A stretch of DNA of 12,810 nt from the NCBI GenBank assembly GCA_018335765.1, contig JAGXRU010000129.1, positions 1-12,810 of the forward strand. The letters run 5' to 3'. Each line of letters begins with the position of its first letter. The stretch's first letter is position 1. Shown one piece after another: positions 6,991 to 12,810 of the stretch. The DNA is from Alkaliphilus sp. Lineage in GTDB: Bacteria; Bacillota; Clostridia; Peptostreptococcales; Thermotaleaceae. The position numbers were made by a program, and so were the translations under genes. The notes below the pieces were generated by a model. That model saw nothing but the letters and a program-made list of their open reading frames with translations, ran no database searches and was not told the DNA's origin.

Positions 6991-7503
6991 ATTATTAAAG
7001 ATTTAGAGATTAATGAAGAAATTAGGGATCGTGAGGTTAGATTAATCGATGCGGACGGAGAAGCTTTAGGTGTAATACCAGGAAAAAGGGCTTTAGAGAT
7101 TGCTTTCGAAAAAAAATTAGACTTGGTTAAAATTGCACCACAGGCTAATCCTCCTGTTTGTAGAATCATGGATTTTGGAAAGTATAAGTACGAGCTTTCT
7201 AAAAAAGAAAAAGAAGCTAGAAAAAAGCAGAAGGTTATTAGTGTAAAGGAAGTTAGACTAAGCCCTAAGATTGAAGACCATGACCTAACTGTAAAAGCTA
7301 ATAACACTATAAAATTTTTAACTAGTGGTGACAAGGTGAAGGTAACTCTTAAATTCAGAGGACGTGAAATGGGTTACGTTTCTCTAGGATATGAAGTTAT
7401 GGAAAAATTCACACAGCTTATTTCGCAAGTGGGTGTCGTAGAAAAAAAACCACTCATGGAAGGTAAAAGCATGATTATGATTTTGGCACCAAAAAATGCG
7501 TAA
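6991..7503 (+). CDS. infC: Translation initiation factor IF-3
   Basis: A 170-residue cytosolic factor that binds the 30S subunit, keeps it from 50S and checks the start codon and initiator tRNA. The start is ATT at 6991, 6 bases after AGGAGG (6979-6984); no ATG, GTG or TTG is near that site, and a start at the internal TTG 7123 would remove 44 conserved residues. N-terminal domain: INEEIRDREVRLID (7-20), IAPQANPPVCRIMDFGKYK (about 48-66). The lysine-rich linker spans about 68-82. C-terminal domain from about 83: VKEVRLSPKIEDHDL, VTLKFRGREM, with the usual ending. A rare AUU start is the classical feature of IF3 genes, in E. coli allowing feedback because IF3 rejects non-standard starts. First gene of infC-rpmI-rplT, behind the attenuator leader. 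Confidence 0.96.
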   Translation: MIKDLEINEEIRDREVRLIDADGEALGVIPGKRALEIAFEKKLDLVKIAPQANPPVCRIMDFGKYKYELSKKEKEARKKQKVISVKEVRLSPKIEDHDLTVKANNTIKFLTSGDKVKVTLKFRGREMGYVSLGYEVMEKFTQLISQVGVVEKKPLMEGKSMIMILAPKNA

Positions 7504-7526
7504 AAGATAGAGAGGAGGAAACAACA

Positions 7527-7724
7527 ATGCCAAAAATGAAAACAAGCCGTGCGGCTGCAAAGAGATTCAAGTTGACTAAAACAGGAAAAGTTAAAAGATC
7601 TAAGGCATATAAAAGCCATATATTGACCAAGAAAAGTGCAAAGAGAAAAAGAAATTTAAGAAAAGCTGGTTTCTTATCAAGTGCTGACGCTAAAGTAATC
7701 AAAAAAATATTACCATACGCATAA
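7527..7724 (+). CDS. rpmI: 50S ribosomal protein L35
   Basis: A 65-residue, strongly basic protein of normal family length, starting MPKMKTSRAAAKRFKLTKTG and containing the KRKRNLRKAG segment typical of L35. ATG 7527 is preceded by GAGGAGG (7512-7518). It lies 23 bases after infC and 27 bases before rplT, so it is co-transcribed and controlled by the same leader. It is a structural component of the large ribosomal subunit. Confidence 0.98.
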   Translation: MPKMKTSRAAAKRFKLTKTGKVKRSKAYKSHILTKKSAKRKRNLRKAGFLSSADAKVIKKILPYA

Positions 7725-7751
7725 ATAGAAATAAAAAGGAGGTAGAAAAAC

Positions 7752-8111
7752 ATGGCAAGAGTAAAAAAAGCAATAAATGCAAAAAAGAAGCATAAAAAGA
7801 TATTGAAGCTTGCAAAAGGTTACTATGGAGCAAAAAGCAAGATTTTTAGACCTGCTAATCAAGCGGTAATGAAATCTTTAAAATATGCCTATATAGGAAG
7901 AAAATTAAGAAAAAGAGATTTTAGGAAACTTTGGATTGTTAGAATTAATGCAGGTGCTAGAATGAATGGAATGTCTTACAGCAAACTGATAAATGGATTG
8001 AAGTTGGCTGGAGTTCAGGTAAATAGAAAAATGTTATCAGAAATGGCTATATATGATGAAGCTGGATTTAAGCAATTGGTAGAAGTGGCAAAACAAAAAT
8101 TAAACGCATAA
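7752..8111 (+). CDS. rplT: 50S ribosomal protein L20
   Basis: A 119-residue protein matching L20 over its whole length: basic N-terminal extension (MARVKKAINAKKKHKKILK), then KGYYGAKSK, FRPANQAVMKSLKYAY, RDFRKLWIVRINAGAR and the C-terminal globular domain. ATG 7752 follows AAAGGAGGT (7735-7743). L20 is needed early in 50S assembly, binding 23S rRNA, and in Bacillus it is the repressor of its own operon through the infC leader. The matching leader at 6812-6938 makes the same autogenous control likely here. Last gene of the operon. Confidence 0.98.
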   Translation: MARVKKAINAKKKHKKILKLAKGYYGAKSKIFRPANQAVMKSLKYAYIGRKLRKRDFRKLWIVRINAGARMNGMSYSKLINGLKLAGVQVNRKMLSEMAIYDEAGFKQLVEVAKQKLNA

Positions 8112-8113
8112 AT

Positions 8114-8136
8114 AAAGGCTCTTATGAGTCTTTTTT
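8114..8136 (+). terminator. Intrinsic terminator of the infC-rpmI-rplT operon
   Basis: AAAGGCTC (8114-8121) pairs with GAGTCTTT (8126-8133), including one G-U pair, around loop TTAT, followed by further Ts to 8136. It begins 3 bases after the rplT stop. Confidence 0.88.
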
Positions 8137-8193
8137 AAATATATTATATTGATTATTGGTGATATTATGAGAATAGATAAATTTTGAATTGGG

Positions 8194-9558
8194 GTGGTAC
8201 CCATAGAAATTCATAAACGTATTGATAAATTAAAATTAAATCCTGCTCAAATTCTGGTTATTGGTTTTGCTACCGTTATATTAATAGGATCAATCTTGCT
8301 TAATTTGCCTATAGCCTCAAAGAATGGAGAAAGTGTAGGTTTTATTAATTCGTTATTCACTGCCACGTCTGCAGTGTGTGTGACTGGATTGGTTGTTGTG
8401 GATACAGCAACTCATTGGACTGTTTTTGGACAAATAGTAATACTAATCCTCATTCAAATAGGGGGGCTTGGTTTTATGACCATAGCAACTTTATTTGCTC
8501 TGATCTTTCGCAAAAGAATTTCTTTAAAGGAAAGATTAGTAATGCAGGAAGCGTTAAATCAATTCAACATTTCTGGAATAGTTAGACTCACACAATATAT
8601 ACTTATAACTACCCTTATAATAGAAGGTATTGGTGCAATGTTACTTTCTATAAGATTTATTCCTATTTATGGAGTTTGGAAGGGAATAGGAATGAGTATT
8701 TTTCATTCCGTATCAGCTTTTTGCAACGCAGGATTTGACCTGTTTGGAGATTTTAAGAGTTTGACGCCATTTGTAGATGATACTTTGGTGAACGTTACGA
8801 TTATGGCTTTGATTATAATCGGTGGATTGGGATATACGGTGATCCTTGATGTTGTTCAGAAAAGAAAATTTTCTAGACTTTTTTTGCATTCGAAACTTGT
8901 ATTGTTCATAAGCTTTTCTTTGATTGTTTTGGGGTTTCTGACTATTCTAATACTGGAATACAATAACCCTGCCACCTTGGGAGAATTGTCAAATAGAGGC
9001 AAAATACTTTCAGCTATGTTTCATTCAGTTACACCGAGAACAGCTGGTTATAACACATTACCAACTGGTGAACTGACTATGGCAACATTATTTTTCACCA
9101 TAATTCTCATGTTTATTGGAGGTTCTCCAGCTGGAACTGCTGGTGGTGTTAAAACCACAACTGCAGGAGTTCTTTTTTTGTCAATCATATCTATAATAAA
9201 GGGAAAAGAAGATACGGAAATCTTTTCAAGAAGAATACCGAGAGAAATAGTAAGCAGGTCATTGGCGGTAATAGGAGTTGCCATGGCTTTAGTAATTATT
9301 GTTACTATGGTTTTGACGATTACGGAGAAAAGCAAAAGTTTCTTAGAAGTTTTTTTTGAAGCAACTTCTGCTTTTGGAACGGTAGGGCTTTCTATGGGTA
9401 TTACACCTGATTTAAGCTGGATGGGTAGGTTGATAATTTCATTTACCATGTTTGCAGGCAGAGTAGGTCCATTGACGCTAGCCTTGGCTCTTGCAAGCCG
9501 ACAAGAAAATAGAAAGGGCTTGTTAAAATATCCTGAAGATAAAGTAATCGTAGGTTAA
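8194..9558 (+). CDS. TrkH/KtrB-family potassium (or sodium/potassium) transporter subunit
   Basis: A 454-residue integral membrane protein if GTG 8194 is used. It shows the four pore repeats of the SKT superfamily, each with its filter glycine: TSAVCVTGL (G65), SAFCNAGFD (G180), TPRTAGYNT (G285) and TSAFGTVGL (G398). It also has the gating loop GGSPAGTAGGVKTTT (309-323) and the conserved membrane arginine in AGRVGP (R423). The length and the short N-terminus fit KtrB better than proteobacterial TrkH. KtrB works with a cytosolic RCK subunit (KtrA/TrkA), which is not in this window. The start is unsure: the only ribosome binding site, GGGGTGGT (8191-8198), overlaps the GTG and is correctly spaced for ATA 8203, which would remove three residues. 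It follows the rplT terminator and may share a transcript with the methyltransferase 90 bases downstream. Confidence 0.93.
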   Translation: MVPIEIHKRIDKLKLNPAQILVIGFATVILIGSILLNLPIASKNGESVGFINSLFTATSAVCVTGLVVVDTATHWTVFGQIVILILIQIGGLGFMTIATLFALIFRKRISLKERLVMQEALNQFNISGIVRLTQYILITTLIIEGIGAMLLSIRFIPIYGVWKGIGMSIFHSVSAFCNAGFDLFGDFKSLTPFVDDTLVNVTIMALIIIGGLGYTVILDVVQKRKFSRLFLHSKLVLFISFSLIVLGFLTILILEYNNPATLGELSNRGKILSAMFHSVTPRTAGYNTLPTGELTMATLFFTIILMFIGGSPAGTAGGVKTTTAGVLFLSIISIIKGKEDTEIFSRRIPREIVSRSLAVIGVAMALVIIVTMVLTITEKSKSFLEVFFEATSAFGTVGLSMGITPDLSWMGRLIISFTMFAGRVGPLTLALALASRQENRKGLLKYPEDKVIVG

Positions 9559-9648
9559 AGAGTGTGTAAATTAAAGAAACAATTTGCAGTATTTACATAT
9601 GAAAGTTGAGCAGGAAAATGGAAGTATGACTTAATGAGGTGAGTCTGA

Positions 9649-10461
9649 TTGATTATTGATATACATTCTAACGACAATGATACTTTTAAAAAAGTAAAAC
9701 AGCTTTCGAAGAAAAAATATAGAGATCAATATGAACAATATATTATTGAAGGTGTACGTATTGTATTGGATGCAGTAGAAAAAAAGAAATCCATAGACTA
9801 TATTGTATTTTGCGAGGACCTATTTGATACTTCTGGTGGAGAACAATTGCTTCATCTTCTCACAAAGCTACATTATAAGTTGTTTAAAATGACAAAAAAA
9901 ATGTATTCAGAAATTACAGATACCAAAACCCCTCAAGGAATAATGGCTATTCTCCGATTTGAAGAACATAATTCTGAATTTATTTTGAATAAGGATAATA
10001 GTCTTAGTATTGTGCTAGATAGAATTCAAGATCCTGGAAATTTAGGAACAATTCTAAGAACTGCAGATGCCGCAGGAGTAGATGCCGTATTGATGGCAAA
10101 AGGTTGTGTTGATCTTTACAACCCCAAAACCATTCGAGCAACCATGGGTTCAATATTTAATATACCAATTATTAATTTTAACTCAACTGAGGAGATCATA
10201 AATGTATTGAAATGTAAAGGGTTTGAAATAATAAGTACGAGTCTGAATGCTTCACAATATTATTACGAACTAAACTTTAATAATAAAATGGCTATAGTCA
10301 TTGGAAATGAAGCAAATGGCATCTTGCCAGAGATTATTCAAAATTCTGATCATGTAGTCAAAATTCCAATGATTGGGAATGCAGAATCCTTGAATGCTGC
10401 CATAGCTGCATCGATTATTATGTATGAAGCGGTTAGACAAAGATATATTCAGAAAATTTAA
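9649..10461 (+). CDS. TrmH/SpoU-family RNA methyltransferase, YsgA-like
   Basis: A 270-residue SPOUT-class enzyme predicted to transfer a methyl group from S-adenosylmethionine to the 2'-hydroxyl of an rRNA or tRNA nucleotide. TTG 9649 is chosen because GAGGTGA (9636-9642) lies 6 bases upstream. The N-terminal RNA-binding domain (about 12-100) includes KYRDQYEQYIIEG. The trefoil-knot catalytic domain (about 115-270) has motif 1 DRIQDPGNLGTILRTAD (124-140), motif 2 VIGNEANGI (217-225) and motif 3 IPMIGNAESLNAAIA (239-253). Motif 2 has EANG where many members have EGxG, a mild difference. In Bacillus subtilis the related ysgA also lies directly upstream of pheS, which supports orthology; the modified nucleotide is unknown. 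Confidence 0.9.
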   Translation: MIIDIHSNDNDTFKKVKQLSKKKYRDQYEQYIIEGVRIVLDAVEKKKSIDYIVFCEDLFDTSGGEQLLHLLTKLHYKLFKMTKKMYSEITDTKTPQGIMAILRFEEHNSEFILNKDNSLSIVLDRIQDPGNLGTILRTADAAGVDAVLMAKGCVDLYNPKTIRATMGSIFNIPIINFNSTEEIINVLKCKGFEIISTSLNASQYYYELNFNNKMAIVIGNEANGILPEIIQNSDHVVKIPMIGNAESLNAAIAASIIMYEAVRQRYIQKI

Positions 10462-10492
10462 TAATTATCGGATGAAATGCTCTCAATACTTC

Positions 10493-10521
10493 TTGTAAAC
10501 CTGTTTTTGCTATGCTATAAT
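10493..10521 (+). promoter_or_regulatory. Promoter of the YqzL-like small gene
   Basis: TTGTAA (10493-10498) and a consensus -10 TATAAT (10516-10521) have 17-base spacing, with the extended -10 TG at 10513-10514. The start would be near 10528, 31 bases before the small gene. Confidence 0.8.
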
Positions 10522-10558
10522 GGATATTAATAAGCCATTGAAAAGGGGTGTGGCAAAC

Positions 10559-10651
10559 ATGTTTGCCTCTGCAGAATTATTCTGGAAGCTTTTTATGTTA
10601 ACTGGAAACATCGACGTTTATTTGGTTTATAAAGAACTTTTGACAAATTGA
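10559..10651 (+). CDS. YqzL-like microprotein
   Basis: A 30-codon gene: ATG 10559, stop TGA 10649-10651, with AAAAGGGGTG (10541-10550) 8 bases upstream and its own promoter. The peptide contains ELFWKLFMLTGNIDVYLVYK (6-25). This matches the pattern I recall for YqzL-family proteins: W-K-F, then TG-IDxYL, then a (Y/F)KE motif. The family is of unknown function and usually 40-50 residues long, so this is a short member. In Bacillus subtilis yqzL lies elsewhere, near era and recO. The last codons overlap the -35 box of the pheS promoter (10640-10645). No terminator separates it from the T-box leader, so its transcripts probably run into the leader. Confidence 0.75.
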   Translation: MFASAELFWKLFMLTGNIDVYLVYKELLTN

Positions 10652-10668
10652 TATATAGATATTGTAAT
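10640..10668 (+). promoter_or_regulatory. Promoter of the pheST T-box transcript
   Basis: A consensus TTGACA (10640-10645) and TGTAAT (10663-10668) are separated by 17 bases. The start would be near 10675, just before the T-box AAAAGTAGG region. The -35 box is inside the 3' end of the YqzL-like gene. Confidence 0.8.
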
Positions 10669-10674
10669 GATAGA

Positions 10675-10908
10675 GAAAAGTAGGTTGTTATTTTGATATT
10701 TAGAGAGGAAGTGCCAAAAGGCTGAAAGCATTTCTATATTCAAGGCAACTAAAGTTCCCTCTTGAACTATAGGACTGAAATAAGAGTAGGTTCTATCGGC
10801 AGAACACCGTTAAAGTTTTTTTGAGTGATTAAATAGTTTTTATTTAATTATTAGGGTGGTACCGCGGAAAATTTTCGTCCCTTTAGGGATGAAGATTTTT
10901 TTATTTTT
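10675..10908 (+). promoter_or_regulatory. T-box riboswitch (phenylalanine) of pheST
   Basis: The leader carries the universal T-box sequence AGGGTGGTACCGCGG (10853-10867), which forms the antiterminator bulge that pairs with the tRNA acceptor end, followed by a terminator. Upstream are other typical elements: AGAGAGGAAGTGCC in stem I (around 10702-10715), a GTAGG element after stem I (about 10786-10790), and a CGG/CCG stem III. The candidate specifier is TTC at 10755-10757, within AAAGTTCCCTCTTGAAC on the 3' side of stem I, a phenylalanine codon that fits the downstream genes. In T-box systems uncharged tRNA stabilises the antiterminator, raising expression when the amino acid is short. The specifier placement is by comparison with family layout, not by folding. 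Confidence 0.93.
10874..10908 (+). terminator. T-box terminator before pheS
   Basis: TTCGTCCC (10874-10881) pairs with GGGATGAA (10886-10893), including one G-U pair, around loop TTTA, followed by GA and seven Ts. It immediately follows the T-box sequence and is the competing structure to the antiterminator. Confidence 0.92.
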
Positions 10909-10934
10909 GCAATAATTATGAAAGGAGAATCAAA

Positions 10935-11954
10935 ATGAAGGAAAAGCTTGAACAAATACTTAAATTAGCACAAAAGGAATTAAGCGAGATCAAAACAATA
11001 CAAGATGTAGAACAGGTTAGGATTAAATATTTAGGAAAAAAGGGTGAACTTACTGTAGTTCTGCGGGGTATGGGTGAACTATCTTCTGAAGAGAGACCTC
11101 TTATAGGGAAAATGACAAACGATGTGAGAGAAGCTATTGGAGCAATGTTAGAGAATGCAGCTCAATTAGTTAAAGAGCAGGAGAAGGTGACTAGGTTTTC
11201 TAAGGAAACCATTGATGTGACAATGCCTGGAGTAAAATTTGATATTGGGAACAAGCACCCATTAACTGTAGTGTTAGATGAAGTGAAGGATATATTTTTA
11301 GGTATGGGATTTAAGATTGCAGAAGGTCCAGAGGTGGACACTGTCTATTACAATTTTGATGCTTTAAACGCACCTAAAAATCATCCCTCAAGGGATTTGT
11401 CAGATACGTTTTATATAAATGAAGATATCTTGCTTAGAACACAAACATCTCCTGTTCAGGTTAGAACCATGCAGGCTAGTAAGCCACCAATAAAAATAAT
11501 ATCTCCTGGACGATGCTTTCGCTATGACACACCAGATGCTAGCCATTCACCAATGTTTCATCAAATTGAAGGGTTGGTGGTAGATAAAGGAATTACCATG
11601 GCTGATTTAAAGGGAACGCTTGATATCTTTGCAAAACAGCTTTTCGGGTTTGGAACGAAAACCAAATTCAGACCTCATCATTTCCCGTTCACAGAACCAA
11701 GTGCAGAAGTCGATGTATCATGCTTTAAATGTCAAGGTGCTGGTTGTCAGCTTTGCAAGGGCAGTGGATGGATAGAGATCTTGGGAGCTGGAATGGTTCA
11801 TCCACATGTATTAAAGGAGTGTAATATTGATCCTGAAATTTATAGTGGATTTGCTTTTGGTATGGGATTAGATCGAATTACCATCTTAAAATATGGAATT
11901 GATGATATAAGGTTATTTTTTGAAAACGATATGAGGTTTATTAAACAATTCTAA
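10935..11954 (+). CDS. pheS: Phenylalanine--tRNA ligase alpha subunit
   Basis: A 339-residue class II synthetase subunit that forms an alpha2-beta2 enzyme with PheT and charges tRNA-Phe. ATG 10935 follows AAAGGAGA (10921-10928). Residues 1-90 are the N-terminal coiled coil that contacts tRNA. The catalytic domain begins near 100, with motif 2 GRCFRYDTPDASHSPMFHQ (192-210) and motif 3 FAFGMGLDRITILKYG (306-321). The FAFG alanine (A307) corresponds to the phenylalanine-pocket alanine known from E. coli. A four-cysteine element, CFKCxxxGCxxC (C263, C266, C271, C274), is typical of Gram-positive PheS. The length is normal. It is expressed from the T-box leader and followed after 40 bases by pheT. 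Confidence 0.98.
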   Translation: MKEKLEQILKLAQKELSEIKTIQDVEQVRIKYLGKKGELTVVLRGMGELSSEERPLIGKMTNDVREAIGAMLENAAQLVKEQEKVTRFSKETIDVTMPGVKFDIGNKHPLTVVLDEVKDIFLGMGFKIAEGPEVDTVYYNFDALNAPKNHPSRDLSDTFYINEDILLRTQTSPVQVRTMQASKPPIKIISPGRCFRYDTPDASHSPMFHQIEGLVVDKGITMADLKGTLDIFAKQLFGFGTKTKFRPHHFPFTEPSAEVDVSCFKCQGAGCQLCKGSGWIEILGAGMVHPHVLKECNIDPEIYSGFAFGMGLDRITILKYGIDDIRLFFENDMRFIKQF

Positions 11955-11994
11955 ATATTTGAAATTGAATTAAACGTCTTGAGGAGGAATTGAA

Positions 11995-12810
11995 ATGTTT
12001 GTTCCATTGAAGTGGATAAAAGATTATGTGAATATCGAGGACATAAACATTGAAGTGTTATGTGATGCTCTTGTTATGTCTGGATCAAAGGTTGAAGCTG
12101 TGAAATATCTGGGTGAAGGCATTGAAAATGTCGTCGTTGGCAAAATTCTTGAGGTCTGCAAGCATCCAGATGCAGATAAACTATTTGTTACCAAGGTGGA
12201 TGTTGGTACTGAAACAATTCAAATAGTTACAGGTGCCAATAATATCCGAGAGGGGCAATATGTGCCTATAGTTTTGGCTGGAGGGTTACTGCCTGGTGGA
12301 AACAGGATAGAGAAAGGCAAGCTGCGAGGGATAGAATCTGATGGGATGATGTGCTCTGCCAAGGAACTAAACATACCTGACAAGGTGATACCGGTAGACC
12401 AAAAGGACGGAATATTTATTTTGGATCAGGAGTACCCTCTTGGAAAAGATATTAAAGACGTTATGGGTCTTAATGAACATGTTATTGAATTTGAAATAAC
12501 CCCAAATAGACCTGATTGTCTGAGTATATTGGGTATGGCTAGAGAAGTGGCGGCTACTTTTAATAAGACACTGAAATATCCGGAAATTGTTATCAAACAG
12601 GAAGTAGATGATATTCATAGCATAGCCAGTGTAGATGTTCGGAATAAGGAGCTTTGTGTTAGATATGTGGCACGAGCTGTCAAAGATGTTAAAATCGGAC
12701 CTTCTCCTTTATGGCTGCAAACAAGACTTATGGCTGCAGGCATGAGACCTATCAATAATATGGTTGATGTTACAAACTACGTTATGCTCGAAGTGGGGCA
12801 GCCTATGCAT
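11995..12810 (+). CDS. pheT: Phenylalanine--tRNA ligase beta subunit, N-terminal part (partial)
   Basis: ATG 11995 follows GAGGAGG (11981-11987) by 7 bases; the frame stays open to the window end, giving 272 of about 790-800 expected residues. The start MFVPLKWIKDYV is typical of PheT. The EMAP/OB-fold tRNA-binding domain (about 40-150) includes KHPDADKLFVTKVDVG and GANNIREGQYVP, followed by the B1 element EFEITPNRPDCLSILGMARE (165-184) and the beginning of the B3/B4 editing domain (from about 210), with RPINNMVDVTNYVMLEVGQP (251-270). The editing domain clears tyrosine mischarged on tRNA-Phe; its catalytic part lies beyond the window. Co-transcribed with pheS. Confidence 0.97.
   Translation, partial: MFVPLKWIKDYVNIEDINIEVLCDALVMSGSKVEAVKYLGEGIENVVVGKILEVCKHPDADKLFVTKVDVGTETIQIVTGANNIREGQYVPIVLAGGLLPGGNRIEKGKLRGIESDGMMCSAKELNIPDKVIPVDQKDGIFILDQEYPLGKDIKDVMGLNEHVIEFEITPNRPDCLSILGMAREVAATFNKTLKYPEIVIKQEVDDIHSIASVDVRNKELCVRYVARAVKDVKIGPSPLWLQTRLMAAGMRPINNMVDVTNYVMLEVGQPMH

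Noticed and set aside
7123..7503. Short IF-3 reading starting at TTG 7123
   Set aside because: It would drop 44 conserved N-terminal residues; the ribosome binding site and conserved frame point to ATT 6991.
7374..7753. Minus-strand frames opposite infC and rpmI with hydrophobic translations
   Set aside because: The hydrophobicity is the antisense image of lysine-rich ribosomal protein codons (AAA read as TTT).
8192..8201. GGGTGGTACC, resembling the T-box core sequence, before the transporter gene
   Set aside because: It lacks the following GCGG, a specifier stem upstream and a terminator downstream, and it overlaps the nominal start. It is better explained as a ribosome binding site.
12367..12618. 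83-codon minus-strand frame inside pheT
   Set aside because: It is antisense to a clear pheT coding sequence and has no supporting signals.
1..12810. A new defence, mobile or biosynthetic system
   Set aside because: All long genes match conserved core families or small conserved unknowns. There are no transposases, integrases, direct-repeat arrays, toxin-antitoxin pairs or unusual composition shifts.

Overview
This window looks like chromosomal core DNA of a low-GC, Gram-positive, spore-forming anaerobe of the class Clostridia. The evidence is AT-rich codon use, strong AGGAGGT-type ribosome binding sites, a T-box leader, a ribosomal-protein attenuator leader, a YtxC-family sporulation protein, and a gene order that partly matches Bacillus (ytxC-thrS, infC-rpmI-rplT, YsgA-type methyltransferase-pheS-pheT). 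The exact genus cannot be read from the sequence. I see no mobile element, CRISPR array, prophage or defence island.

Layout. 1-356: 3' end of hslO (Hsp33). 490-1254: an uncharacterised DUF6873-type protein. 1335-2246: ytxC. 2377-2979: a short DUF445 membrane protein. 3052-4965: thrS, which converges through a shared bidirectional terminator on a minus-strand FtsH-like membrane AAA+ protease (5003-6574). A 416-base divergent intergenic region follows, with a strong promoter and an attenuator leader for infC-rpmI-rplT (6991-8111), closed by a terminator. 8194-9558: TrkH/KtrB-type cation transporter. 9649-10461: SpoU/TrmH-family RNA methyltransferase. 10559-10651: a 30-residue YqzL-like microprotein. 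10640-10908: pheS promoter and phenylalanine T-box leader. 10935-12810: pheS and the first 272 codons of pheT, cut by the window end.

Most of the region serves translation: threonyl- and phenylalanyl-tRNA synthetases, initiation factor 3, L35, L20 and an RNA methyltransferase. Two RNA-level switches are visible. The infC leader has a mutually exclusive antiterminator/terminator pair as expected for L20 feedback, and pheST has a T-box with a candidate UUC specifier. thrS has no room for a T-box.

The most unusual signal is start-codon choice. infC clearly starts at ATT. The divergent FtsH-like gene has its ribosome binding site placed for ATT (or ATC), with an in-frame stop just upstream and no ATG/GTG/TTG at the right distance. 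The transporter gene has its only ribosome binding site placed for ATA. Several other genes use TTG or GTG. I found no clearly new multi-gene system; the window is mainly conserved core genome with some regulatory and small-gene details worth checking.
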